From: CAZSHG01 sp964606695 [NCBI: uncultured bacterium]
GTDB taxonomy: Bacteria > UBP14 > UBA6098
Reading direction: 5' to 3'
Length of the DNA stretch: 64,000 bases
Assembly: GCA_964606695.1 (NCBI GenBank)
Contig: CAZSHG010000017.1
Span: 1 to 64,000, forward strand
Both the position numbers and the translations under genes were made by a program. Below the pieces are notes generated by a model. That model searched no databases and was not told where the DNA came from. It saw nothing but the letters and a program-made list of their open reading frames with translations. Positions 26,179 through 34,543 of the stretch are shown here, piece after piece. Each line of letters begins with the position of its first letter. The stretch's first letter is position 1.

Positions 26179-26589
26179 CTACTCCTGCTCGATTCTTTCC
26201 AGTGTTTCGTTTATTTTCCCGGCCTTATGGCGTTCATCCTGAGATTGTATATACTTAGATACGATATCGACATGGGATTTACTTACCGAAATAACACCGA
26301 AATCGGTTCGCCAGATGATTTTTTCGTCTCGTCCCATACCGGCGACCAATTCAGATGTCGAATCCGTAAGGAGTTTCACTATATCGTCTGGAGCGACATT
26401 GGGCGGCACCTGTGTTAAAATATGAACATGATCGGGCAAAAATTCTATAGCCAGCACAGCGCCGCCGAAACCTTCTATTTCCTCTTCCAGTCTGGCTTGA
26501 ACCACCTGAGCGGTCAGTTTATGCAATTTTCCCTCGCTATTATCCATCTTCATAATTATATGATAAATCAGTTCAGAAAAAGGCATCAC
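26179..26589 (-). CDS. Solitary Y1 (HUH) transposase-like protein, IS200/REP-associated type
   Basis: A 136-residue protein with the single-strand transposase fold. The opening YHIIMK corresponds to the family's 'YHIVWR' strand. The metal-binding His-hydrophobic-His motif is intact in LPDHVHILTQ. DDIVKLLTDSTSELV replaces the usual 'LKGxSS' helix. The catalytic Tyr is kept in IVSKYIQSQDERH near the C-terminus. The gene is a lone copy: no accessory tnpB and no recognisable IS ends. Its start overlaps the stop of the upstream TPR gene by 4 bp, an operon-like position unusual for a mobile element. A domesticated (RAYT-like) nuclease is therefore possible. The family call rests on motif recognition only. 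Confidence 0.65.
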   Translation of the reverse strand: MMPFSELIYHIIMKMDNSEGKLHKLTAQVVQARLEEEIEGFGGAVLAIEFLPDHVHILTQVPPNVAPDDIVKLLTDSTSELVAGMGRDEKIIWRTDFGVISVSKSHVDIVSKYIQSQDERHKAGKINETLERIEQE

Positions 26590-27278
26590 GCCCCTCCTTT
26601 ATTTTTAGCTCTATTTAACATTTGCTCCGAAGCGAGTCTGCAAGCGACAGTTCCCGGATATTCGACCATTATCTTCTTGCACAACAATTCGAATCTTTTG
26701 TCATTCGGGAACTTATCCCTGAACAGCTCCAGAAGGTGAGTATATGCCTGAAGTTTGACAGCATTATCATTTGATGTCCGCGCAATCAGAGCATATTGAT
26801 TGAGCGCGGCCTTGTAATCGCACATTTCCAGTCTGTAGATTTCTGCAATTCTAAGCCGCGGCCTTTCGTCTTCTCCGCCTCGTTCACTATATTCGTGTCT
26901 ATACCTGTTAATAGCTTCGACATATTTTCCTCTGGCAACCAGGGCTTCGATATCGGAAAAATCGTCTGCCTGTATTTCATCGGTATTGTGCCCCAGGTAG
27001 AAGGATCGGGCACTGTTAGTGGCCGCAAGGATAAGTCGGATTGCCCCCATGAATCCAAAATACATAGCGATGATTACGAGCCATCTAACTTCAGGTTCGA
27101 TATTATTGACTGCGGCGGCAATACTACCTATTGCCATCAGCGGTATTAAAACAGAAACATAAATAAATGTCCCGAGGATATATAAAAACGCCATCAATTT
27201 GCGATCATCCGGATCGGTTCCGAGAAGAGCGTCCTTGATTTTTGTCGGCCAATCTTTTAAATTAGATTTAGTTCTCAT
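26586..27278 (-). CDS. Membrane protein with TPR-like C-terminal region
   Basis: A 230-residue protein. Two membrane helices (about 30-52 and 65-88) follow a basic N-terminus, with a helical region from about 105 to 225. Its repeated 'LVARGKYVEAINRYRHEY', 'RLRIAEIYRLEMCDYKAALNQY' and 'FPNDKRFELLCKKIMVEYPGTVACRLA' units look like tetratricopeptide repeats. It is likely a membrane-anchored scaffold facing the cytoplasm. It is translationally coupled to the Y1-transposase-like gene and transcribed divergently from the MBL hydrolase gene 30 bp away. Function unknown. Confidence 0.6.
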   Translation of the reverse strand: MRTKSNLKDWPTKIKDALLGTDPDDRKLMAFLYILGTFIYVSVLIPLMAIGSIAAAVNNIEPEVRWLVIIAMYFGFMGAIRLILAATNSARSFYLGHNTDEIQADDFSDIEALVARGKYVEAINRYRHEYSERGGEDERPRLRIAEIYRLEMCDYKAALNQYALIARTSNDNAVKLQAYTHLLELFRDKFPNDKRFELLCKKIMVEYPGTVACRLASEQMLNRAKNKGGA

Positions 27279-27308
27279 AAGAAGTTAAATTTAATAAAGG
27301 AGTTCGTT

Positions 27309-27998
27309 ATGGTCAAGGTAAAATGGTTAGGGCACTCGGCATTTGAAATTAAAAACGATAAATTCGTTTTGCTGATCGATCCGTTTCTGACTGGAAATCC
27401 AAAAGCGGCAGTGGAAGCCAAAGACCTTAGCGCGGATTTTATCCTCCTGACACACGGTCACGGCGATCACGTCGGAGACGGTTTTAACATCGCAAAACGT
27501 TGTGGTTCGACAATAATCGCGCCGAATGAACTCGCCGTTTACGCAGGTCAGAAAGGTTTGAAGAATCATCCTATGCATATTGGCGGCGGTTTCGATTTTC
27601 CTTTCGGTAGGGTCAAATTAACCCCGGCTCTCCACGGAAGCGCGATTGTCGAAAATGACGGAACGATAGTCTATACCGGTATGCCCTGCGGGTTCCTGAT
27701 AAAGATCGACGGTAAAACAATCTATCATGCTGGCGATACGGCACTTCAAGCCGAAATGGAATTTCTCGGCGAATTCGAGGATATCGATCTGGCGTTATTG
27801 CCGATTGGAGATAATTTCACGATGGGGCCTCGCGACGCCGCAATAGCAGTGGATATGATCGAACCAAAAATGGTCGTTCCAATGCATTACGGCACCTGGC
27901 CTCCAATAGATGCATCGCCGCAGGATTTCGCAGATATGGTAGAAACACCTGACGTAGAGGTTAAAATTGTCCAACCGGGCGAAACGGTAACATTATAA
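27309..27998 (+). CDS. UPF0173-type metal-dependent hydrolase (metallo-beta-lactamase fold)
   Basis: A 229-residue single-domain MBL-fold protein with an AAAGGAG site. The zinc motif THGHGDHVGD (about 50-59) is in place, with later ligands in TPALHGS, YHAGDTAL and VPMHYGTWPPI. These segments and the start VKWLGHSAFEI are hallmarks of the UPF0173/YtkL family. The family is widely conserved without a firmly known substrate. It is a stand-alone gene ended by a GC-rich inverted repeat. Confidence 0.9.
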   Translation: MVKVKWLGHSAFEIKNDKFVLLIDPFLTGNPKAAVEAKDLSADFILLTHGHGDHVGDGFNIAKRCGSTIIAPNELAVYAGQKGLKNHPMHIGGGFDFPFGRVKLTPALHGSAIVENDGTIVYTGMPCGFLIKIDGKTIYHAGDTALQAEMEFLGEFEDIDLALLPIGDNFTMGPRDAAIAVDMIEPKMVVPMHYGTWPPIDASPQDFADMVETPDVEVKIVQPGETVTL

Positions 27999-28000
27999 GA

Positions 28001-28022
28001 AAGGCGGCAATAGCGCCGCCTT
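28001..28022 (+). terminator. GC-rich hairpin after the MBL hydrolase gene
   Basis: AAGGCGGC and GCCGCCTT form an 8-bp stem with a 6-nt loop, starting 2 bp after the stop codon. There is no clear T run, so termination is only probable. Confidence 0.5.
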
Positions 28023-28029
28023 CAAACTA

Positions 28030-28102
28030 AGCCAGCAAACGGACTCGAACCGTTGACCTGCTCATTACGAGTGAGCTGCTCTACCAACTGAGCTATGCTG
28101 GC
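28030..28102 (-). tRNA. tRNA-Thr (anticodon CGT, 28067-28069)
   Basis: A complete cloverleaf of 73 nt. Acceptor GCCAGCA/TGCTGGC, D arm GCTC-AGTTGGTA-GAGC, anticodon stem GCTCA/TGAGC around CTCGTAA, T arm AACGG-TTCGAGT-CCGTT, discriminator T. The 3' CCA is not encoded (the genome reads TTA there). Confidence 0.95.
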
Positions 28103-28108
28103 GTATTT

Positions 28109-28131
28109 CAAAAAAGACCCGTTCAGGGTCT
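28109..28131 (-). terminator. Rho-independent terminator between tRNA-Phe and tRNA-Thr
   Basis: On the minus strand AGACCC-tgaac-GGGTCT is followed by TTTTTT. It sits directly after the tRNA-Phe CCA end and before tRNA-Thr, so tRNA-Thr must depend on readthrough or on its own promoter, which I do not see in this short gap. Confidence 0.8.
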
Positions 28132-28138
28132 CCTAAAA

Positions 28139-28214
<76 letters not shown>

Positions 28215-28238
28215 ATGTTCGAAAAAGAGCGAATTTCA

Positions 28239-28267
28239 ATAATATATTCCGAAACCCGGACTGTCAA
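28239..28267 (-). promoter_or_regulatory. Strong predicted promoter for tRNA-Phe
   Basis: On the minus strand TTGACA (28262-28267) and TATTAT (28239-28244) are separated by exactly 17 bp. The tRNA 5' end lies about 25 bp after the -10. Confidence 0.75.
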
Positions 28268-28383
28268 GATATTTTTAGCATAAATAAAGTTCCAACGCGG
28301 TCGTGTCTCGTCAAACGCTAAATGGAGATGTTCTCAAGCGTTTTCGTGCGCTATATCCCGAAATATCCGGTGAAACGATGAAT

Positions 28384-29202
28384 TTATATTGCCTCGAGGC
28401 TTCCCTTCATGAAGGGAACGTCCAAAACCATGACCATAGCCCCGGAATGTTTGTTTAAATCGCCTGTGATGGTCTCGATTTTGGCTACGATGTCTTCAAC
28501 TTCATCGGCCGGTATCGTCGTGATTATCGTTCGATGATAATCTCCCTGCGAACCGAGAAAATTAATAAAATCAGCAAAAAGGGGAACTCTGGACAACATA
28601 CGACCCATGCTTGTAGATTCGATAACAGCCGCGCCTCTTAAACCGAGTTCTACGAAAAGTTCGATAATAGAAGTGGTCATATCCTCGCCCTGAACGACTA
28701 ATAGAAGCAACTTCCTTTCGCACGTCTCGACCCTGCATTCCCCTGCGCAATGACGCATGAATTCCTCGAAAAGAGCTGTTTGGGTCGGAGCGGCGATTAG
28801 AGCTCGGCGAACCGACTCTTCCCGAAGAACTAAGGAGACCTCGGCCAGGAGTTTTACGTGCCCTTCAGGTTTGTCAGCGGGGCCTACTATGTAACATAAC
28901 AAATGGACTTTCCTATTATCTACCGCGTCGAAATTAACTCCTTTGCGGGATACCGCCAGCCCCATGAGGAATTCGTCCATACCCTCGAATTTACAATGCG
29001 GGATCGCAAATCCTCCTCCGAAACCGGTCGAACCAAGAGATTCCCTTTCCATAAATGCCCCGGCGATTTCATCGACACCTATTCCTTTCATCTCGGGCTG
29101 TTGTGCGAGGATTTCGGAAAGCTCCTGAATGACAGCCCGTTTTTTCCTCGATTTGAGTGAGGGAATGCAAAGCGCTTTTTTCAAAATTTCGAACGTATCC
29201 AT
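28384..29202 (-). CDS. PTS EIIA-like domain protein with PII-like C-terminal domain
   Basis: A 272-residue cytosolic protein with two parts. Residues 1-150 form an EIIA domain of the fructose/nitrogen class, with the phosphorylatable His in FAIPHCK (His69) and LGSTGFGGG before it. The C-terminal ~115 residues start with KLLLLVVQGE, continue with LGLRGAAVIESTSMGRML and end in a ferredoxin-like fold reminiscent of PII/CutA nucleotide sensors. It lies 7 bp downstream of a cation/proton antiporter gene. EIIA-like domains accompany or are fused to such antiporters in other bacteria, so it is probably a regulator of that transporter; no sugar PTS genes are visible. The PII-like reading of the C-terminus is inference from pattern. 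Confidence 0.75.
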   Translation of the reverse strand: MDTFEILKKALCIPSLKSRKKRAVIQELSEILAQQPEMKGIGVDEIAGAFMERESLGSTGFGGGFAIPHCKFEGMDEFLMGLAVSRKGVNFDAVDNRKVHLLCYIVGPADKPEGHVKLLAEVSLVLREESVRRALIAAPTQTALFEEFMRHCAGECRVETCERKLLLLVVQGEDMTTSIIELFVELGLRGAAVIESTSMGRMLSRVPLFADFINFLGSQGDYHRTIITTIPADEVEDIVAKIETITGDLNKHSGAMVMVLDVPFMKGSLEAI

Positions 29203-29209
29203 GATTCTC

Positions 29210-30457
29210 CTAAATATCCGCTCCCTTTATTATACCGTGTTTTGATAAAGGCGGGCCCACGAGTTCGTTTATCAAAACCGCGAACAAGACTATATTGACC
29301 ATCTGGTTGAATATCATTTTTATTTCGGCGGGCGATCCCAGATAGAATCTCGTAGTCTGCATGAACAGGACAAGGCCTATCGCCACTCCGGCTTGCGGAA
29401 GCATAGAGAGACCAAGATTGTCCCGGATTCTTCTATCCGATTTTGCGGAGACCGCGCCCAGCCAAACTCCGCCGTATTTTCCAACAGCCCTCGAAAAGAC
29501 ATAAACCGCACCCCAGAGTAAAACTTCTTTGCTACCGATAATAGCGAGCTTCAATTCCGTGCCGGCTATAGCGAAAAAAGCGGCGTATAGCGGCGGAGTG
29601 AGCGGCGAAAGCGACCGTAACGCCCGAATTCCCCTGCGCGAAACGTTGATAAGAACCGCGCCGGCCATCATATTGGCCAGAAGCGGAGAGAGGTGCAACG
29701 TTATCGAAATCGCGGTTATCAGCAGGATCATTCCCAATGAGAGTATCAGAATCTCGTTCTGGTTGGTCTTTTTGTAAGTGAGGAAATGCAGTCCCAGGCC
29801 GCCAAAAAGCCCGACTAAGAGCGATAATCCTATCTCCGCGAAAGCGTGGTCTATGATGTTTCCAACGCCGGGCGTTTCGATGCCTCCTCCGGCATAATTG
29901 GTTGCAAAAGCGAAAGCCGTCGCGAACAGAATTACACAACCGGCGTCATCGAGAGCCACTACTCCATAAAGGGTATCGACGAAATCGCCTCTGGCGCGGA
30001 GTTCCTGGATAATAACTACAGTAGCCGCAGGAGCGGTTGCGCTGGCTATCGCACCGAGTAGTATCGAATATACCAGCGGGAACTTGAATATGTATAACGC
30101 CGCACTAACGACCAAAAAGGTTATGACAAGCTGAATAACTGTAATGATTACGATATTGCCACCCAGGCGTTTCAATTTCTCCCGATTGAATTCTCCGCCG
30201 ATCGTTATAGCTATAATACCTAACGCAATATCCGTAATAGTCCGTAGCGTCGCCGTCATCTTGACATGAACCAGCCCGGTAACCGAATCTCCGAGCAACA
30301 ATCCCGCTACGATATAGCCGGTAACCGCAGGAAGTTTGAATCTTTGAGCTAATTTGCCGAGAAAATAACCTCCGACCAGCAGAATACCCACACTGAATAT
30401 GATATGCTGGTTGAAGGTATCGCGAATCGCGACGATTATGTCCATGACAGAATTCAT
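29210..30457 (-). CDS. Cation:proton antiporter (CPA2, KefB/NapA-like)
   Basis: A 415-residue membrane protein with about 11-13 helices. GYFLGKLAQRFKLPAVTGYIVAGLLLGDS near the N-terminus is the typical CPA2 opening. ASATAPAATVVIIQELRARG followed by VVALDDAGCVILFA is the core region; the 'DD' pair in ALDD is where CPA2 exchangers carry their ion-binding acid. There is no TrkA-N domain at the end; the cytosolic control function may be supplied by the EIIA/PII-like protein encoded next. No ribosome site precedes the ATG. A hairpin-forming repeat lies immediately upstream. Confidence 0.88.
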   Translation of the reverse strand: MNSVMDIIVAIRDTFNQHIIFSVGILLVGGYFLGKLAQRFKLPAVTGYIVAGLLLGDSVTGLVHVKMTATLRTITDIALGIIAITIGGEFNREKLKRLGGNIVIITVIQLVITFLVVSAALYIFKFPLVYSILLGAIASATAPAATVVIIQELRARGDFVDTLYGVVALDDAGCVILFATAFAFATNYAGGGIETPGVGNIIDHAFAEIGLSLLVGLFGGLGLHFLTYKKTNQNEILILSLGMILLITAISITLHLSPLLANMMAGAVLINVSRRGIRALRSLSPLTPPLYAAFFAIAGTELKLAIIGSKEVLLWGAVYVFSRAVGKYGGVWLGAVSAKSDRRIRDNLGLSMLPQAGVAIGLVLFMQTTRFYLGSPAEIKMIFNQMVNIVLFAVLINELVGPPLSKHGIIKGADI

Positions 30458-30462
30458 TGAAT

Positions 30463-30504
30463 AAAACTAACTAACTAACTTTATTTTGGCAAGTAGTTAG
30501 TTTT
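30463..30504. other. Inverted repeat with (CTAA)n microsatellite upstream of the antiporter gene
   Basis: AAAACTAACT (30463-30472) and AGTTAGTTTT (30495-30504) are perfect 10-bp inverted copies. The left arm extends into a short CTAA tandem run. On the minus strand this falls in the untranslated leader of the antiporter gene. Confidence 0.55.
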
Positions 30505-30587
30505 TAGCTTGATTTACGGAGCAAAATTCGCAATTATATTTATTAATATATATTGAAACTCGGTTATTTTCAAATGCGGAGAAAAAA

Positions 30588-30959
30588 ATGAAAAAGACGG
30601 CCCACATTCTTACTCTTGTCCTTATAATCGCTTTACTCTTTGCGTGTTCAAAAACAGAGGAAAAACTGGTAATTACAACATTATATGCCGGCCCAGATAC
30701 TACCGAACCCGCCATGAAAGAACCGACATATATTGTCCACCTTCTAATGGAGGGCAATGTAGGTAAGGATAAAGTGGAGAGTGCCGGTATCGAGATAATG
30801 AAACAACATCTGGAGAAAGCCCCGGATCTCAAGCGCGTGAAACTACTAATTCACGCCGATTCTACTAACTTCGTCCACAGGCGTGCCGAAGTCCGCATCG
30901 GGTATTTTGGGACGGGCGAACCTCAGGTGGAGATAAATCGTTGGAAATCGAATAATTAG
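30588..30959 (+). CDS. Small predicted lipoprotein of unknown function
   Basis: 123 residues with a GGAG site. The N-terminus MKKTAHILTLVLIIALLFACS has a lipobox ending in Cys20, so it is probably a lipid-anchored envelope protein. The mature part (VLITTLY-like start, KLLIHADSTNFVHRRAEVRIGYFG) has alternating beta strands; no family was recognised. It lies 29 bp upstream of the aldehyde dehydrogenase gene, but a functional link is not evident. Confidence 0.7.
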   Translation: MKKTAHILTLVLIIALLFACSKTEEKLVITTLYAGPDTTEPAMKEPTYIVHLLMEGNVGKDKVESAGIEIMKQHLEKAPDLKRVKLLIHADSTNFVHRRAEVRIGYFGTGEPQVEINRWKSNN

Positions 30960-30988
30960 TTATATCACAAGCACGAAAGGAAACAATA

Positions 30989-32500
30989 ATGACGGGAATT
31001 CTGAAGAAATACGGTCTAACAGGCGAATTGCCCGGAGCTTTCAATGGTAAATGGCTCGGCAACGGCGATACAATAGATGTTTATTCGCCTATAAATGGTT
31101 CCAAATTAGCGTCCGTGCGGCAGGCTAACGCGGAGGATTACGAAAAAGTCGCAAACGCGGCACAAAGAGCTTTTCTTAAATTGCGTGAGATACCTGCGCC
31201 AAAACGCGGAGAATTCATTCGCAGACTGGGATTGAAACTCCGCGAACATAAAGCCGATCTTGGGGCCCTGGTTACGCTGGAAATGGGCAAAATCGTCGCC
31301 GAAGGCGAGGGCGAAGTCCAGGAGATGATAGATATATGCGATTTCGCGGTGGGTCTTTCACGCCAGCTTTACGGCAACACAATGAAGTCCGAACGCCCGG
31401 GACATTTCATGATGGAACAATGGCACCCGCTCGGGGTAGTCGGTGTCATCTCCGCGTTTAATTTTCCCGTAGCGGTCTGGTCATGGAATATTGCGCTATC
31501 GGTGGTTTGCGGCAATGCTAATATCTGGAAACCGTCGAGTAAAACTCCACTTACCGCTATCGCTTGCACCAAAATTGCCGAGGAAGTCTGCCGCGAGACG
31601 GACATGGATCCCGCGGTTCTATCTCTGTTAATCGGACGGGGATCGGAGGTCGGCGAGATGCTAATCAACGACGACCGCGTCCGACTGGTTTCCGCAACCG
31701 GCAGTTGCAGGATGGGCTACCACGTCGGTAAAGTCGTCGGTAAACGGCTGGGAAGCACTATTTTAGAACTGGGCGGCAACAACGCTATCGTCGTGACGCC
31801 GGAAGCGGATATGGATCTTACAATTCCCGCTATAGTATTCGGGGCGGTGGGAACCGCCGGACAGAGATGCACGTCCACGCGGAGGATAATCGTCCATAAG
31901 AGCATTCGCGAGGAATTAGTGAATAAGCTTGTCTCGGCGTATAAACAGGTGCGTATAGGCGATCCCCTCGATAGAAATACCCTCATGGGGCCGTTGATCG
32001 ACACCGGAGCCGTAGATGAGATGACGACCGCTATCGACAGGATTAAACAGGAGGGCGGCAAGATAATTTACGGAGGCGAGAAACTCGACAAGCGGGGCGA
32101 TTGTTACGTAACGCCGTGCATAGCGTCGGCGAAAAACGAGTTCGAGATCGTCCAGGAGGAAACGTTTGCGCCAATTCTCTATATTATTGAATATGAGGAC
32201 TTCGACGAAGCGATCCATATTCACAACGATGTTCCGCAGGGCTTGAGTTCCGCAATATTCACGAACAATGTCCGCGAGGCGCACGAATTCCTTTCGGCGG
32301 TCGGTTCCGATTGCGGGATAGCCAATGTCAATATCGGCACCAGCGGAGCTGAAATTGGCGGAGCCTTCGGCGGCGAAAAAGAGACCGGCGGCGGCAGAGA
32401 ATCCGGTTCCGACGCATGGAAGGCATACATGCGCCGTCAAACAAACACAATAAACTACTCGACCGACCTTCCGCTGGCGCAGGGGATAAAGTTTGGGTGA
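30989..32500 (+). CDS. Aldehyde dehydrogenase, ALDH7 (aminoadipate-semialdehyde dehydrogenase-like) family
   Basis: A 503-residue NAD-dependent dehydrogenase with an AAAGGAA site. Catalytic residues are in place: general base Glu in ILELGGNN near 258 and nucleophile Cys in AGQRCTS near 292. The segments GVVGVISAFNFPVAVW, IWKPSSKTPLTA and the C-terminal SGAEIGGAFGGEKETGGGRESGSD are characteristic of ALDH7 (antiquitin). Such enzymes oxidise alpha-aminoadipic semialdehyde in lysine breakdown or related semialdehydes. No other lysine-degradation gene is in the window, so the substrate remains open. Confidence 0.92.
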   Translation: MTGILKKYGLTGELPGAFNGKWLGNGDTIDVYSPINGSKLASVRQANAEDYEKVANAAQRAFLKLREIPAPKRGEFIRRLGLKLREHKADLGALVTLEMGKIVAEGEGEVQEMIDICDFAVGLSRQLYGNTMKSERPGHFMMEQWHPLGVVGVISAFNFPVAVWSWNIALSVVCGNANIWKPSSKTPLTAIACTKIAEEVCRETDMDPAVLSLLIGRGSEVGEMLINDDRVRLVSATGSCRMGYHVGKVVGKRLGSTILELGGNNAIVVTPEADMDLTIPAIVFGAVGTAGQRCTSTRRIIVHKSIREELVNKLVSAYKQVRIGDPLDRNTLMGPLIDTGAVDEMTTAIDRIKQEGGKIIYGGEKLDKRGDCYVTPCIASAKNEFEIVQEETFAPILYIIEYEDFDEAIHIHNDVPQGLSSAIFTNNVREAHEFLSAVGSDCGIANVNIGTSGAEIGGAFGGEKETGGGRESGSDAWKAYMRRQTNTINYSTDLPLAQGIKFG

Positions 32501-32591
32501 TCGCTAAAAAATGGGTTTCGAGAGAGTTCTGCTAACTCACTCGAAATCAACAAAAAAGGTTGTTTTAAGTTATTTTTTTCAGGAGAGTAAT

Positions 32592-33173
32592 ATGGCATTA
32601 AAACCGCTGGAAATTAGAAATCAGGGATTCCCGAAAGCGCCGCTGGGTTACAAATGTAGCGATGTCAAGCTCTTTCTGGGGCAGGTAGCCGAGTCTATTG
32701 CAGAGTTGAATAAGGAACGCGATAATTTATCCCGCCGCCTGGAAGGCTTGATGAAACGAATCGGGGAATTGGAGGCTCAATCAGGTGCAATAAGTCAGGC
32801 TCTCGAACTGGCTAAAAAAGAGGGAGAACAGATAATCGCCCATGCCGAAGAAGAGGCGTCTAAAATCGGCGAGAAAGCCGACGCGGAAGCGCAAAAGATA
32901 ATCGCGCAGTATTCGGCTCAGATGAACGAAACCAAGCAGGAATTATACGAACTCACAACGATTAAAGACGCCTATTTCCGCAAACTTCTACGGGTGTTGG
33001 AGTTACAGGAAGAGGCTCTAAAAAAATTCGACAAAGAATACGAAGCGAGGCGGGTGAATAAAACGGTCGCGGAACTTCCAATAGATTCGCGCGTGGAATT
33101 TCCCATCCCCGACAGCGAGGCCTTTTCGAACGCAACCCACAGACGCAGGCGGGAAGCTCTTTTTGAAGATTAA
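32592..33173 (+). CDS. DivIVA-domain coiled-coil protein
   Basis: 193 residues. I start at the ATG after AGGAGAG; the frame is open 81 bp further upstream without a ribosome site or family sequence. The first 30 residues (ALKPLEIRNQGFPKAPLGYKCSDVKLFL) are the DivIVA membrane-binding start, in which an 'F.....GY...EVD.FL' pattern is expected. A long coiled coil (about 35-165), rich in Glu, Lys and Ala, and a short basic tail follow. DivIVA-like proteins assemble at curved membranes and organise septum or pole proteins. Here the partner is unknown. Confidence 0.82.
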   Translation: MALKPLEIRNQGFPKAPLGYKCSDVKLFLGQVAESIAELNKERDNLSRRLEGLMKRIGELEAQSGAISQALELAKKEGEQIIAHAEEEASKIGEKADAEAQKIIAQYSAQMNETKQELYELTTIKDAYFRKLLRVLELQEEALKKFDKEYEARRVNKTVAELPIDSRVEFPIPDSEAFSNATHRRRREALFED

Positions 33174-33235
33174 TTAAAACACGAGTAGCGCCTGTGAGTT
33201 CCTCAAATATAGACTACATATAGAAAGGACACGAG

Positions 33236-34069
33236 ATGTTAGAAATACGGAAACAACTTCAGGATACCGTTCCATTCCTTAAGGCGAAGACCTCTATTGA
33301 ACCCAAACTCGGGATTATCATGGGCACTGGAATGGGTAAGGTGGGCGAGTTGATAGAGAGGGATGTCGTGATATCTTACGAAGACATCCCGCATTTCGCT
33401 ACGAGCACAGTAGAGAGCCATGAGGGCAAGCTGATTTTCGGGCATCTGCGAGGTGTCCCCGTAATGGCTATGCACGGAAGATTTCATTATTATGAAGGTT
33501 ACGACATGCACACCATCACTTACCCGGTTCGAGTGATGAAAGCTCTGGGGATCGACACCATGATTGTTTCTAACTCGGCAGGCGGCCTGAATCCGCTATT
33601 CGAGTCGGGTGATATCGTGCTTATGACAGACCATATTAACCTCATGGGCGACAATCCACTGCGTGGCGTCAACGACCCGGAACTGGGCGTTAGATTCCCG
33701 GATATGAGCCACGCCTATACGCCGGAATTACAGGAACTTGCGGAAAAGGTCGCTCTTGAAATGGGCGTTCGCTTGATGCAGGGCGTATATGTCGCCCTAA
33801 TGGGGCCCAATCTGGAAACCGCCGCCGAATATCGTTTTCTGAGGACAATCGGGGCGGATACTGTGGGCATGAGCACGGTCCCTGAAGTGACGGTCGCCGT
33901 TCACAGCAATATGCGTGTCCTGGGATTCTCCCTGGTTACCGATATGTGCCTGCCGGATGCCCTCGAACTGGCTACTTTAGAAAAAATCCTCGCCACTGCG
34001 GACAAAGCAGACGCCAGATTATCGGGGCTTGTCGCCGAGATAATTCCAAGAATCAAATTCCCGGGGTAA
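33236..34069 (+). CDS. Purine nucleoside phosphorylase (trimeric class)
   Basis: 277 residues with a GAAAGGA site. Family segments: GIIMGTGMG (phosphate loop), HGRFHYYEGYDMHTITYPVRVM, SNSAGGLNP, DHINLMGDNPL, the purine-binding MGPNLETAAEYRFLRTIGADTVGMSTVPE and VTDMC. It cleaves purine nucleosides with phosphate to base plus ribose-1-phosphate for salvage, in the cytoplasm. The length and motifs fit PunA/PNP enzymes of the trimeric class; an MTA phosphorylase is less likely given the GMSTVPE...VTDMC pattern. The next gene follows after 33 bp. Confidence 0.93.
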   Translation: MLEIRKQLQDTVPFLKAKTSIEPKLGIIMGTGMGKVGELIERDVVISYEDIPHFATSTVESHEGKLIFGHLRGVPVMAMHGRFHYYEGYDMHTITYPVRVMKALGIDTMIVSNSAGGLNPLFESGDIVLMTDHINLMGDNPLRGVNDPELGVRFPDMSHAYTPELQELAEKVALEMGVRLMQGVYVALMGPNLETAAEYRFLRTIGADTVGMSTVPEVTVAVHSNMRVLGFSLVTDMCLPDALELATLEKILATADKADARLSGLVAEIIPRIKFPG

Positions 34070-34102
34070 TCCCGGAGAAACTCCCTCGAATGGAGTCGAA
34101 TT

Positions 34103-34543
34103 ATGAGAGAAAAAATATTCGCCAAACGAAATAATGACATCGAAGAGGAAATGAAACGTTTGTTTTCCGGTTTCGCACAGATGAGGAACGGAAGCGTTTT
34201 GCGCGCGATTAACGTCTGGCATCCCCCCACCGATGTTTGCGAAACCAAAGATGAGTTTTGCATTATTTGCGAACTTGCCGGTATTTCAAAAGACCAGATA
34301 CGTGTGCATATCGAAGAAAATGTAATTACCATATCCGGAATTAGGCAGGAGATAAGCATCGGTGAAAAGACTGTATTCCATAATCTGGAGATTAACTACG
34401 GCCCCTTCGAGAGGAATATTCAAATACCGAGGAAATTTTTGGGCTCCGAACCCAACGCCCGCTACTCGGACGGTTTTCTCACGGTTCGCATACCGGCATC
34501 GCTACAAAGCGAAAAAACCGCAACTGATGTAAAGGTAGAATAA
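34103..34543 (+). CDS. Small heat shock protein (Hsp20/alpha-crystallin)
   Basis: 146 residues. A variable N-terminus (EEEMKRLFSGFAQM) precedes the alpha-crystallin domain (about 34-130), with WHPPTDVCETKDEFCIICELAGISKDQI and the C-terminal YSDGFLTVRIPA. It is an ATP-independent holdase. The stop overlaps the start of lon by one base (TAATG), so chaperone and protease are made together, a sensible pairing for protein quality control. A heat-shock promoter (HrcA CIRCE or sigma-32 type) was not recognised in the short upstream gap. Confidence 0.92.
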   Translation: MREKIFAKRNNDIEEEMKRLFSGFAQMRNGSVLRAINVWHPPTDVCETKDEFCIICELAGISKDQIRVHIEENVITISGIRQEISIGEKTVFHNLEINYGPFERNIQIPRKFLGSEPNARYSDGFLTVRIPASLQSEKTATDVKVE

